Counted from the first letter of the stretch, positions 10,561 to 23,411 are shown. The stretch: 53,884 bases of DNA from Heterostelium multicystogenum (GCA_003667245.1 RCNN01000085.1:1-53884); one strand, 5' to 3'. Notes: generated by a model not told the origin, from the letters alone. Numbers and translations are program-made.

Positions 10561-11164
10561 TTATCCAACTGCTTTTAAAGAATGATTGATTCTACTTAGG
10601 TAGTTGATATTGTTAACATTGATGTTGCTTCCCATCACTATATACTCAACACTCACACCATTACATGTTGTCTTTGGTTGGAGGTCTGCATCATCATTAA
10701 TATTTATATTTACCTGCAAAATAACCACTCCATTTTCAACATAAACATTTCCTTTTTAATACTTTATCATCAATATATGGTAATTCTACTTCACCAAGAC
10801 CCAATTGAATAAACCTAAAATCAATCAAAGGAATAGTAACTATTCTCTCTATTAAGTTTTGGAAAGGTAGAGACATAGCTCAGCCATCATTCCTTATCAC
10901 TAAATGATCATCCCAAATATTTATATTTACAAAAGGTAACACTAAACAGGTTCCACCATGCCAAGATCCAACCAAGTGATGTTCATTTATATATAACTAC
11001 AGTAATAGTTTAGTGTTATTGTAAAATACAAGTTGTTCAGCTATCTCAACGATCAATCCAACTCTGCATGTCTTTCTGTCTTCCCAATCATATAAATTTA
11101 GATTTCGTTTATAGGAACCAAATCCAAATTGTTCACCTTTATTTATTGACATTTCTAATCTCAT
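10561..11164 (-). pseudogene. Decayed protein-coding gene, family unknown
   Basis: Reading the minus strand from ATG 11164 gives a convincing protein (SINKGEQFGFGSYKRNLN, then YDWEDRKTCRVGLIVEIA, SWHGGTCLVLPFVNI, IPLIDFRFIQLGLGEVEL, NGVVILQVNININDDAD) that ends at TAA 10563-10561 after NYLSRINHSLKAVG. It is broken by an in-frame TAG and an in-frame TGA plus one base shift near 10750 in an A-rich run. Two nonsense codons are less easily explained by the indel errors seen elsewhere, so I call it a pseudogene. It is about 200 codons long, with no signal peptide or membrane segment. I do not recognise the family. Alternative explanations are small unrecognised introns. Confidence 0.55.
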
Positions 11165-13460
11165 GACAATGTTCAATTAGTGAGTTGGATTCACTCAGAG
11201 ATTGGTGTTTCACCATTCTCATATTAATACTAATCTTGTGATAAGTTAAATCTATTGGATTATGACGGATTGATTGATCAATTGATCCACTCACTCATCA
11301 CTTCAATTTCAAATTGATTCATTCACTATCTGAAATGATAGCACCAACCACTTTAATTAAATTAACCATACTATTATTGGTGATTGGTTTCGTATGGTAT
11401 GGTTTTAGTTGTTTTAATTCTAAAACTATAAAAAGATTTATGCTATGTTAGTGCCTCTGTGTGTGAGTGTGAGTGTGTGTTTGTGGTGATGGTGGTTGTG
11501 ATGTTTGTGGGTGTGGTATATATGTGTGTGTGATTGAATGTGTGAGTGCTGTGTCGATAGGATAGGGTGTGGATGTGAATAGCCTATTTATTCACTCTAC
11601 TGACAACACACAATCACTTTCCTAATATAATTTATTTTGATTGTTGACAATTATAATTGCCTATTGTTGTTGTTTTTAAATGTTTGTTTGTGAATAGGAG
11701 CATCCAAATAAAAACTCAATCAACACATAGCCTCCAAAAAAAATGTAGTGGTCACACAATTTAATCTCATTTTACCACACCTCACACATCTTAATTAATC
11801 AGCTGATCAAAAATAATAATACAAATATAAATAATTAACCATCATCAACATCATCAACCATTCAATTCAATTCAATTCTCATTCTTTTGATCCAAAAATA
11901 TTTGAATACAATAATTAATAATTAAAAGTCTTAACCTAACCTTAACTCTCTATAGTTTAAATAAATAATAATAATAAAAATAATAATTATTGTTGGTTGC
12001 ACAAAATTAATTGTATACAAAGCTTTGATCGAATTTAATCATAACCCAACTACAGATATACATATACATAGACATAGACATAACAAGAATAATAATCATT
12101 AAATACCAACGAGCAATTAACAATAAAAACAGAGTCAGCATCATCACATTAATTAATACCTATATTTATACGAATTGTTTTGTAAGCATTTATTCCAGAA
12201 ATAACCATAAAAATACACATCCATCAAATCTCAATCCAATATTATTATTACTATTACTATTACCTTTATTATTGGTATGTTGTTTTTTTTGTTTTGGTTT
12301 TTTTTTTTTTGATTGTGATGCCACCTACCTGAATGAATACTTTAATTCCATATCATTCTTCCAAAATTATCAGCACCATCAACCCCACCTGATTTATTAC
12401 TCAATTTAACTAAAAAACAAACAACCAAATCCAAAATCCAAATCCAAATTTAATTTAGCTGCAAATTTAATCAAACAAACAAACAAACATTGAATGTGGT
12501 TCAGTTGAGAGTGAGTTGAGTTGACGTTAAATTGTAATTATAACAACCAATATTATTATTATTGTCTTTGTTAGTTATGTAGTTGTATTGATCAAAACCA
12601 AACCAACTTTCAACTCAAATTGGAATTACAATTTTTGCTTTTGTTTGATTGATCAACAACAATATTATATATCTTTCATCACTAGAAGCATCCAAATTAT
12701 TAAATAAATCAATCACATATCAATACCAATATCAACCAATATCAATAAATTACATAGAATAATCAGGTAGTACTAAAGTTAAAAAATCAAATCAGACACA
12801 AAAAAAAGAAACAGGATACAGTATTTTTGAAACATGCTAGAACAGTAATTGCTATCATAATAACACAATCGCGATATCAATAATTATATATCCTTTCTTT
12901 TCCATTCCTTTTTTAAATTAGTTGTAATTTTTGAATTTGGCTAAACAAAAGTGTTTTATTTTTGGTTGTTTTTTTCCAACTATTTTGAGAATAAACTAAA
13001 TTCCAGCTCATTCCAATTCAATACAATTCAATAAATCCTATTCAATATATATTATAATATTATCCAAATCACTCAATACATTAGAATAAGTTCTCTTTAT
13101 TATTTAAAAATACGAAAATCTAACCATCTTTCGCTTTAGGTTATCCAATTTCCTTTCCAATCAAATCCAATTAAACTTTATATACCCTACAAATCAATTT
13201 TAGAATCGATCCAATGTCATAGAATTAAATATATCTCAATTACCTTTATTATATTTTATTTATAAGCTCTAATATACTATCTTTACTTTTAAACCAAAGT
13301 GTTGTATTTATATCACTATTACTATCTTATATATATATATCTCTATATATCTATTTTTTATAATTATTTTAAACAAAACCAACCGCACAAAACCATCTAT
13401 ACATAGAATTTTATTATATTAGTTCACTTTATATATATTTATATCATTATACATAGAAGA
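11165..13460. other. Long AT-rich intergenic region and kinase leader
   Basis: No gene seen in 2.3 kb. It contains a strand-asymmetric G/T-rich tract at about 11455-11565 (runs of GTGTGT and GAGTGTG), short AT microsatellites and T or A homopolymers. It probably holds the promoter and 5' leader of the kinase gene downstream. Confidence 0.6.
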
Positions 13461-16400
13461 ATGGAAAATTCAACAGATCCAACTGAAACCAATCAATTGC
13501 TTCCAGATGACTTTATTAGCAATGAAAGTCGAAATCAACGACCTGTAGATGGAGCAGCAGCTAATATAAACAATTCCAAATTGTCGACTTTGGAAACTTC
13601 CGAATCAACTATAACATTTCCAAGTTGCGATTTAATCATGCAGACACAGAATAGAGAGAATCATGAGGATTATCAGCAGAAACAGAAAAAGCAGCAACAG
13701 AATAATATCGATGAAGCTGACAATATTTTGGCACCTATTCCATATATACCACCAATTATTATTGCCGACAATAATAGTGAGAACGACTCTGGTGACGATA
13801 CATGTCAAAATATAGGGGACAACAACAACAATAATAACAACAATGGCGATACCACGCCTCCACAGCGTCTTCAAAATTCAAATAGTTTCCTCTCCATAAG
13901 GAAATCTTGGATGGGCAAATTCATCAGTCGTCGCAAACTAAAACACTCGGTTAGCACTGGAAGTCTGAACCAAAACAACACAGACCTTGTAAACTCACCG
14001 ACATCTGAATCCCTCTCAACACCAACCTCACCGAGAATAATTGGAGCCCAATCCACCAATCAGAGCAATAGTAAACAACCTCGCCAAAAATCTATTAGAG
14101 GTTTGTTCTCATTTTTGGAGGAAACAGCAGCAGCAGCAGCAGCAATAACAATAATAGCAATGTCAACAGTTATAGTGAAAAGCAGCCATATAATAACTCC
14201 TTGAATCGTACTAAACTAACAGGTAGCCTTAGTTGTAGTAATTTGCCCAATATTATAAATGACTATCACAAGCATAAGTCCAAGTCACCATCAAGTTCAC
14301 CAATCCAATCGTCGACATCCACAAATAATAACAACAATAACAACAGCTCTGAAAATGAACAATTTCCAGTTGTTGAGTTGATGAGTGAGAAAAGCTTGGT
14401 ACGGCCAAATACAGACTCTACTTGTCAGCAACAGCTACATCGATTGGCTCCCCTCCGCCCATCTCTAGTTAGATCACATACTGAAGTTGTTCCGATCCGT
14501 ACGAATTTATCGAATCCCCCAAGTCCATTAACGTCACCTCCATCCATATCTAGTAATAGTAGCAGCAGTGGAGATGAGCGCTCTCCTTCTCCTACAACAA
14601 TTTGCTCAAACGATGGAAACACAAGCCCTATTCCATCGAACTTGAATAGTGGCACCACAGGTACAAGCTCAAGCTCACCCAACAGTGTTCGAACATGGTC
14701 CAGATCGAAAATTAAAGGACTTCTACACACAAGAACTTCAGCACCTCAGCTTGGCACTAAAATTATAAATATCGATGGAACAACTCACTGTCTTCCGGTA
14801 CCTAAGATTGGAACGCACCATTGGTGGGGATCGTCCAATCCGATTCCACCTGAGAACAATAATCTTCAACTGCATTTACAATCATTACCAAAGTCCGCAT
14901 CTGCTCCTTCCAACACAAATCCTCTCGGACAAAATAGATCGCACTCAGAAGCCCATATCCAACGTCAAACTTCAAAATGGGTCATGGCTGCTCCATCATC
15001 ACCACCTCCATTTCACCATGGAAGTGCGCCAAATGGACGAACAAACAACTCGCCTTCCGATCTTTCACCCGATTTCTGCTTATCCCCAATTAGCTCAGTG
15101 ATACGTGTTTACTATGTTCCACTCTTTGATGATAGCTCAGCCCCCTTCTCCGATGTCCCCGATAGCCTGACTCTAACCAACCATCACCATTCACTTCCTA
15201 GCAACTTTTCTACCTCTACAACTACAAACAACAACCTCGTCAACAGCCAACCTAAACAGCAGCAAGCTCCGGCCCAATACTGGACCCATACTGTCACCAA
15301 CACAACAGTCGTCAGGGAAATTATCGATTATATTGCAGCAAAGATTGACAAACCCTCAGAACTGCTTAAGCTCTGCTGCTCCCTTAATACACTCGACTTT
15401 TTAGATGAAGATAAATTGCTCAACACAACTAGAATGAAGAAGTTCTACTTGATGGAGGTGCCACAGGAAATGATTATTCATGAGTCAGAAGTAAATTTGC
15501 CTTTGAGCCAGATACTAGGATTTGCACCTGGAATATATGGCGGAGTAACTGGTGGAAGCATGCAATCCCTAAACGGAATGCCAAACCACGATGCACTCTC
15601 TACTCAGTCATGCACGAATCTTTTGGCAATAAGCAAGAGCTGGTCACCTTCATACTACTGCAAATTCCTTTCTTCATCGACTGGAAGAGTTGCCCCACTT
15701 AGTGGATTGAGAGCAAGTGGATTAGGAGCAAGTCCTGACTCGCTAAGCGATGACTTTTTAATGGATTTGGGAGAAGGAAGAGCCATGCTCTCCTCAAGTT
15801 ACACAGCAGCTTTGAATAACAGCAAGTCCACTAACTCGCTAGCGAGCTTCGTCACCATTTCACCTATGCTTAAAGAAAAAATTAAGATTCTAGACAACTA
15901 TTTCCACCATTACTACAGGGAGTTGGACAATTATTTAGCACAAAGAAAACGTAGAATGGAGAATCTGATTCAAGCTCTCAATGAATCTGGTATCAAAGAG
16001 AACAGTATTGCTTGGCAACGTTGTATGAGAGAATACATGGAAAAGGAAAGCACCTATCTCAGACAGAAGCGTGCTCAGATTGGTCCATCAGACTTTAGAA
16101 AACTTTCTATTATTGGAAAAGGTGGATTTGGTATGGTTTACCTCGCGATCAAGAAGGATACCAATGAAATTGTCACGCTGAAGGTCATACGAAAGACAGC
16201 TTATCATCGAGCAAATCAGATGACTTCTGTCTCCAATGAAAAGGCTGTCATGATGATACCGAACACAACCAAAGACAACTCTAGCCAGTGGATTACTAGA
16301 CTGCTCTACAGTTTCCAAGATGCTAACTATCTCTATCTTGCAATGGAGTATCATTGTGGTGGTGATTTCAAGTCGCTTGTCTACAATTTAGTTCGTCTCT

Positions 16401-17840
16401 CTGATGACATGGCATCGTTTTACTTTGCCGAGATGTTGCTTGCAATTGAATCACTCCACAAACTTGGATATGTACATCGTGACATCAAGCCCAGCAATTT
16501 CGTCATAGACAAGTCTGGACATATCAAATTAATTGACTTTGGTTTATCAAAAGATGGATTCCTCTCTAGAAATTCTAAATATCATAACACTTGGAAGAAT
16601 CTTATGAACAATGTAAGTTAGCACTTTCCTAAATTTAATGTGGAAATCCAGATTCTAATCATTATTTTTTGTTGGTAACTAGACTGATAATGTAACCAAA
16701 ACTACCAAGATTCAATGATGGTCGAAGATATATAAAGAAAGTAGTAAGTATTGTTAATTTCTCAACTAGTTCGATCGTGTCAATTTGATATTAATGGTTG
16801 TATTTTAGACCTATTCTAAAGTTGGATCTCCAGAATATATGGCACCTGAAATGTTGACTGGAAAAGGATATGATTTGACTTATGACTATTGGTCACTTGG
16901 TGTTGTGTTGTTTGAGATGCTGTTTGGTGATACTCCATTCTCTGGAGAAACTGCTGAAGACGTATTTAAGAGCATCATCGATTGGAAGAATGTTTTGAAC
17001 TGGGACTATCTTGGAGAATACTTCTCGGATAATGCCAAAGATCTTCTGAAAAAATTATTGTGCGAACCAGAGAAAAGAATGACTGCAGAAGACCTGAAAT
17101 CACATCCCTACTTCTCGGGAATCGATTGGGACAACATTAAGAATATGACACCTCCATTTGTACCCCAAGTTCAATCGGAAGCTGATAGCAGCTACTTCCT
17201 CGATGCCAAAGATCTCGACGATGATGATGTCGATGGTGGCGACTACGACGAAGTGGTGGAAGCAGCAACAAACGCTGCCGACGGACACGCCCAAGACCCA
17301 GATGGAACTAATGGCGCTAACTCAGATTTGATCAACAAAGACGACCTCATTGGTGGAAACACAGCGCCAGCAGGTGGAAATGGAATCATTGGAGCAGGTG
17401 GAAGTGGATATCAAATCAGTGCAGAAGACTCCTATCGATCGATGCCATTTGGTGGATTCAATTTCCAGAGATTCCCATCGATTGTCGAAGGAGCAAGAGT
17501 CAAAGGATTGATCAAATCATTCTATGTTGAAGAGAAATGTGTATCCAGAGCAACTTCGAACTCCTCCCTCAACTCGCCTTCTGGTGGTTCCTGCACCAAC
17601 TCACCCATCATCCAATCAGCAAACTCATGCAAACCCAATCCAAGCATGAGTGGTAGCAGTGGAACCATTCCAATGGTGTCGTCAAATCTATCAAATTCCA
17701 GTAGCAGCAACAACATCAACAACAACAACAACAATAACACAAGTCCTGTTACATCGCCATTACCAACGAGCCCAACGGTAATCGGATATACTTCAAAAAC
17801 ACCACTACTCAGAGTAGCAAGCAAAACAAAGAATAAATAA
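13461..17840 (+). CDS. NDR-family AGC serine/threonine kinase with long low-complexity N-terminus
   Basis: About 1,410 residues in three exons: 13461-16612, 16683-16743 and 16809-17840. The N-terminal 550 residues are Ser/Asn/Pro-rich. A conserved block around 15100-15530 ([20 protein letters not shown]) follows. The segment before the kinase domain ([17 protein letters not shown], then [10 protein letters not shown]) matches the NDR N-terminal regulatory region, which binds Mob proteins. Kinase motifs: GKGGFGMVY, the Lys in [22 protein letters not shown], and SPEYMAPEM after the T-loop TYSKVG. Exon 2 encodes the NDR-type basic insert in the activation segment (NDGRRYIKK) but is 61 bases, one too many. 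A second shift, a missing T in 14112-14116, joins the upstream frame to [10 protein letters not shown]. The C-terminus is acidic, then Ser/Asn-rich; no clear hydrophobic motif was found. NDR kinases act in cytokinesis and morphogenesis. It resembles the larger Dictyostelium Ndr kinases, but I do not assign which one. Confidence 0.88.
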
Positions 17841-18055
17841 GCAGTATCAACAACTACTTTTCTTTCAAATAATTTACATGCTCTCAATGCTTATTTAACA
17901 ATCGGTTGTTTGGTTAACTCAACAACAACCAATATGAAGATGAGGATGATGATGGGTCCAATAAATTGTACAATCAATGATCATTGATTGTTGTACTCTG
18001 TCCAATGCTGTTTGTTTTTGATTATAATTTTAGTCGTTTATTTTGCCAAATAAAT

Positions 18056-18654
18056 TTAAAAAGCCTGTGATTTAGAATAGAGAATGAATAAGTATGGATG
18101 GGTGGAATCCGAATAAAATGATTTGAACTACTTACAACAGCTGGTATCTTTTCAGCGCATTCTTGAAGTAAACTCTTGTGTTCAGACTCATCATCCAAAT
18201 CGACTAAAGTGATACTGGTTGGTCTCTTGGTAGCTGAGGCAGCACCCAAAGCTTCTTTTGATGGTACATAGATATATTTAATGTGTTTCTCTTCCAACAT
18301 AACTGGGATATGTGAAATGACATCAATTGGTGAAACGTCTCCAGCAATAACGCAGATCCTATGAGAGTAATCGATAATGTTAATGATTTGCTCAGAGGCC
18401 GACTCCATAGGTCATGATCTTAGAGTTACGCTTATCGAAACATACTTGTTCTTGTTTAACTTTGCCTCCTTAGCTGATCTTCTAACGCATTTTACAACCT
18501 CCTTGACACCTCTACGTACTTTCTTGTCCTTTGAGGCTTTCTTTACGAGTTTCAAAACTTTATCTGTGAGCTTAGTATCAGCCATTGGTGAGGCAATTGG
18601 TGATACGTAAAACTTTGGGGTGCTCTCTGACTCTGATTCTGATGATGAGGACAT
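18056..18654 (-). CDS. nhp2: H/ACA snoRNP protein NHP2 (L7Ae family)
   Basis: NHP2 binds the kink-turn of H/ACA guide RNAs in the nucleolus and is part of the complex that converts uridine to pseudouridine in rRNA and snRNA. Three exons on minus: 18654-18446, 18358-18136 and 18064-18056, with introns GTATGT...CATAG and GTAAGT...CACAG. Joined, they give 146 residues, close to the usual 150. The N-terminus is a serine/acidic tract, then KDKKVRRGVKEVVKCVRR and KNKICVIAGDVSPIDV, the L7Ae signature, followed by YVPSKEALGAASATKRPTS. These are nearly diagnostic for NHP2 rather than Snu13 or ribosomal L7A. The last exon adds only Ala-Phe and the stop. It is convergent with the kinase gene (gap of 215 bases). 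Confidence 0.93.
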
Positions 18655-19249
18655 CTTTATATTTATCTATATATATTTAATAAGAATTTAAAATAAAAAT
18701 GACAATAATAATCAAAATTACAAAATTAAAAAAAAAAAGACGATTATTTCGTTTTATCAAAATATGAAAAAAAATAAATAAAATTTGTTTTTATCAAAAT
18801 AAATAAAAAAAACCTTTTAACCTATGATCAACAATAGTAGACCTACTACCTGTTCAATTATGTAATTTAATTCAAATCTTAGTTTAAAAATAGATAGATA
18901 TCTAACTATTATGGGTTTTATTATTCACATTATAAATAATAACTATATTTATGAATATTGCTAGATCTATATTATTTTAAAAGTGAACTTAGTAAAAATC
19001 AAAATTAATCTAAAATCCAATGAAATGAATATTCACTCCTCTGCCTGTTTCTTTTGAGAATAATAAGATTCTTACTTTGGTGTGGATAATGAATTGGTTA
19101 ATAATAATAACTTTATAAAAATCAATGAATTTGTGAATTGTGTGTTTATTTTTAAATTTCCAATGATTTATTATTAATATTAATATTATTATTAACACAA
19201 TTTCAGTTTATTATTATTATTATTAGAATAATATTAATTTAATGATATC
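18655..19249. other. Intergenic region between divergent NHP2 and C2H2 genes
   Basis: Very AT-rich, with A and T homopolymers. On the minus strand an ACCCATAA box (18916-18909) lies about 60 bases before a short GC-richer stretch (about 18855-18815) that ends in eight T residues. This resembles the upstream element and end of dictyostelid small-RNA genes, but it is weak evidence. No coding gene seen. Confidence 0.4.
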
Positions 19250-20230
19250 ATGAATATTCTTAATTTGGTATTGGCAATAATATTGGTGTTGCTACTTAAT
19301 AGTGGTGTGTTGTTGGCATCTGCTGACGTGCAGACCCCGCCAGTTTCACCTCTTAGTGGCAAACAACAACCCCTGATGTCGCCAAATGCTATCAGCAGAG
19401 ACTGCTCGTCGGAGCTCTCGAGCAAAGTCAGGGCGATCTTGAACAACATCTTCTATCCGGTCGTTGTCGACCACAAGTATCAGTTGCCGTCGAACTGCAT
19501 GCTCAATCCGTCGCTCGACATGCTGGCGTATCTCGAGACGCAGAAGATCAATCTCTACACCACGTGGAAGTGTCGCGCCTGCAACAAGCAGTTCAACGAC
19601 GAGTCCTACTTGGATACGCACCTCAAGAAAAACCATGCGAATCTCATCCGCAGAATGCGACTGTCTGTGTCGGCGATCTGTGCGATATGCTGAACTGTAA
19701 AGACGACCTGGTAATGGCGTGCGATAACCGGCGAATGGAGAAGCTCAAATACCACTGCCAGAGCATCATGTACACTTGCTTCCCGCCCAATCACGAGCAA
19801 AGCAAAGGTTTGCATTCTTATTTTACAAAGAACTTGTGTGACCAGCTGACCTGTGACGGAATCAAGAGAAACCTCCCAAGAAATACAGACAGTGTAAGTT
19901 AACAATAATGATGTTGGAGTTAGATCAAATCACACTGTGACGATAAGGCAATCGACTAATTGAATGGATGACAATTGTCATTTCCAATATTCAAGTATCA
20001 ATCTATGAATGGTAAATCATGGAGTCTAGTGAAATACATTGCTGCGCTCATAATTGTCCTGACATTGGTCATATATTATTTAATTGTCTGTCTCCTCCGA
20101 AAGTAAGTAATCTACATACACTTGATTGTCAATGTATTGGCAATGGCTAATGACGGTGTTCAATCTCAATAGGGAAACAGTATTACAAAAGATTTCCGAC
20201 TTTCAAATAAGAGACATCGAGATCTATTGA
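19250..20230 (+). CDS. Secretory-pathway single-pass membrane protein with C2H2 zinc finger
   Basis: The first 27 residues (MNILNLVLAIILVLLLNSG...) are a strong signal peptide ending near LLASADV. About residue 105 starts a C2H2 finger, WKCRACNKQF then LDTHLKKNH, with Cys-x2-Cys and His-x4-His spacing. A cysteine-rich part follows (CVGDLCDMLNC, CDNRRMEKLKYHC, CFPPNHEQ, LCDQLTCDG). Exons are 19250-19893, 19996-20102 and 20173-20230. Exon 2 encodes a hydrophobic helix (YIAALIIVLTLVIYYLIVC) and exon 3 a short basic/polar tail. The finger is therefore predicted in the ER lumen or outside the cell, not in the nucleus. One base shift near 19650 (after HANLI) is needed to join the finger to the cysteine-rich part. 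Function unknown; a fold-stabilising zinc site in a lumenal protein is the simplest idea. Confidence 0.82.
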
Positions 20231-21625
20231 AACAGTTTGATTCAAAAATCCATTAATGAATAAAATAAAGAAAGCAAACCCAACCATATATATATAGCGA
20301 CAATAAAATTAATAATAATAATAGTAGCAATCAATACATCTCATCTTACCAATGCAACAGACACGACTTCATCAGATTTCCCTAATCAAACCATTTTAGG
20401 TGCAATGACAAACCCACTCACTTGAGTACACAAATATTGGAGATCAGTGTTCTTGAGTTTCTGATCTTGAAAACAAAAAAAAAAATATCAGTACATTTGA
20501 AGGTGTCATGTTTGTAGGTGTGCTCTGACGGGTCAATGCTTTGGCAAAAATAACAACCACAGTGTGTGTAGGTTGCAGTTTTTCTCTAAAATGCAGAATT
20601 ATTCCATCCCAAACCCCATTTAAGATAACGACAACAACATAACCTTTTTGTTTTTGCTGATTTCTATACCACAAAAACCCAATGTTTTGATTTTGAGTAT
20701 TTCTCTTTTTTTTGAAAACAATTATTATTATTTAAAAAAAACCAACAACAAATTATTATAAAAATAAATAGATACTTTTAAGGTGCTATTATAATCACCA
20801 AAATTCACCAATTTGTAGTATAGTAGTGATCTATACTCTTTTGTATATTTATTTATAATATTTATTTGTTCACAAGTAAAGTAATACAAATTTATACTTC
20901 ATTATTTAGTAAGTTTAGAGATTCGAGTAAAGTAGAGTTGATAGCTTTGATTTGTTTATATTTCTTTGCACCGAACATTATTGGATCTCTTAGATTTCAT
21001 AATAGTAAATTTCGTAGATCAATCTCATAATATATAATTTATAAATAATACAATAATAATGATATACAATGAATTAGAGATAGAGAGATTATATATATTA
21101 ATGATCGAATGGCAATTAAATGTTTGATAATAAATAATCGATGTCCACCTCATAACAAAAACAACAACAACAACAACAACAGCATTGCAAAATGAATCAA
21201 TATTAGATATGTGGTTGACTAATTTATAGATAGAATAAAAATCATAAAATTAACCACAACAACGTCAATATTATTACAATCTATCTATAATACACACACT
21301 CGTTCACATTCGCTCATACTCGAGTGTGTAAATTAGTATTCAGATACCAAAATATTGAATCTATTCTATTCTATTATATTCTATTCTATTTAATTTGATT
21401 TGATTTGATTAGATTAGGTTAAACAATGATTAATCATTTCAAATATTCCAACAACTACACTACATTTCATTTATACAATAGAATCCAATCATAGTTATTA
21501 GATTTAGTTAGTTAGTTAATTAGATTAGATTAGATGGACTGGAGATCAGTAGTATAGATATTAATAGAATCAATTCCAATCGAATAGGGTGTAATATTAT
21601 TATTTATATAGACGGTGTATAAAAA
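20231..21625. other. Intergenic region, probable noxA promoter
   Basis: 1.4 kb without a supported gene. It contains a CAA run (about 21160-21182), a TTCTA/TTGAT pentamer-like microsatellite (about 21358-21415) and A/T homopolymers. A 76-codon minus-strand open frame (20444-20674) has no recognisable features. Confidence 0.55.
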
Positions 21626-23411
21626 ATGGGTCTGAAAATGCCTACCAAGGAGGAGGTACAAAAGTACTGGGTAAACGATGGTCCTAAACTTGTATTTGTA
21701 ATATTATTCTTTGCTGGTAATGCAGCTGTATTCTTAGAAAGATTTTTTTGTAAGTTTCGATAATGTCGGAGATTGCCGACTACTCAATATTAATGTGCTC
21801 CGATTGGTTGCATTTAGATTATAAATATAGAGCGACAGAGGTATACGACCTCTTGGGTTATGGTGCATGTGTAGCAAGAGGTAGTGCTGCCATGATCAAA
21901 TTGGACAGTGCACTCATTTTGATTCCGGTACTTAGAAACTTTCTCTCATGGCTGAGAGGAACCTTTGTAAACAACTATGTTCCAATCGATAAGAATATTG
22001 TTTTCCACAGACTGTGTGCATGGACTATTTGCGTTGCAACTTTCGCTCATATGTAGGTATCGGAAATGTAGCAAAAACTATTTAGGATCAGATCAATTAA
22101 TCGATCAACATTATGATGTTCTATCATCGAATTATAGCATGGCACATTTTTCAAATTTCAATGTTATTTCATCAGTTACACAGGTTGAGGAATTAAAGCC
22201 CATACATATGACTTCTATTCCCAGCGCTAGCTACTTGGCATTCCACACTCTAGCTGGTTGGACAGGACACTTGGCAGCTGTTGCCATGTTATTGATGTTT
22301 TCATCATCTATCGAATCAATTAGACGTCCAATGTTTGAGATCTTCTGGTTTACACATCATCTTTTCATTGTTTATTTCGGTTTGATTGCAGTACATGGTT
22401 TGGCAGGATTGCTTGAAAAAGCTACTTTCTGGATGTGGGTTATTGGTCCATGTGCTCTCTACATCTTGGAAAGAATCGTAAGAGTTGCTAGATCAAAACA
22501 AACCACTTTGCTTGTATTGGTAAGGACGAACACTAATTGCCACCAAATCAAACTAACATCAATTGAATTATCAATTTTAGGCAAGACAACATCCATCTAG
22601 AACCATTGAATTGAGAATGAAAGTAGAAAAGTTCAAATATAAACCAGGTCAATATCTCTTCTTGAATTGTCCAACTATTGCAAGAAACGAATGGCATCCA
22701 TTCACCATCACTTCAGCACCAGAAGAGGATTTCGTATCTTGCCACATAAATATCGTTGGAAATTGGACTGGAAAGTTGTCAACTTTGATGAATCCAGAAA
22801 AGAGAATGGGTATTGTCCAAGAGAACGTATTAAATGCTCCAGATGGAAAGCCAATCTTGAGAATCGACGGTCCATTTGGTGCTGCCTCTGAAGAGGTATT
22901 CAAATACAAGTATGTCATGTTGATTGGTGCAGGTATTGGTGTCACTCCATTCGCTTCGATCTTGAAGCACATTAAATTCCAACTCTCACGTCAGTACCAA
23001 ACTACCCAGATGGTAGAGAAAGTACATTTCTTCTGGATCTGTCGTGATCGTAGCTCATTCGAATGGTTCTCTGGTATCATCGGTGCACTTGAAATGGAAA
23101 ACGTCAACAATTTCCTTGACATCAACCCATACTTGACAGGTGCTTTGTCCGCTCAAGAAGTCAGAGACGTCATGTATGCTGGAGGTGAAGAGGATGCACG
23201 TGATCAAATCACAGGTTTCACAGCACCAACACAGTTCGGTCGTCCCAAGTGGAGTGAGATTTTCGCCGACTACTCCCAACGTTATGCTGGTAAGGATGTT
23301 GGTGTCTTCTTCTGTGGTCCAAAGATCCTCTCGAAATCACTTTATAAAAACTGTAGATACTTTACCAAAACAACATCCTGTCGATTCCACTACAACAAAG
23401 AAAACTTTTAG
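21626..23411 (+). CDS. noxA: NADPH oxidase NoxA (gp91phox-type)
   Basis: Six-helix flavocytochrome that passes electrons from NADPH through FAD and two haems to oxygen, making superoxide; in Dictyostelium NoxA is needed for normal development. Exons 21626-21749, 21818-22052, 22138-22519 and 22581-23411 all join in phase. The N-terminus reads MPTKEEVQKYWVND. Haem-ligand histidines lie in VFHRLCAWTICVATFAH with MAHFSNF, and in FWFTHHLF with AVHGL. FAD binding is marked by HPFTITSAPEED and NADPH binding by GAGIGVTPFASILKH, FWICRDR and FFCGPK, with the typical C-terminus FHYNKENF. No EF-hands are present in the reading frame. The start could be ATG 21626 or 21638; the latter matches the usual MxxPTKEE start. 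There are no frameshifts. Confidence 0.95.

Noticed and set aside
21763..21817. Open frame start inside noxA beginning MSEIADYS
   Set aside because: It lies in the first intron; splicing 21749 to 21818 restores the NoxA protein, so this start is an artefact.
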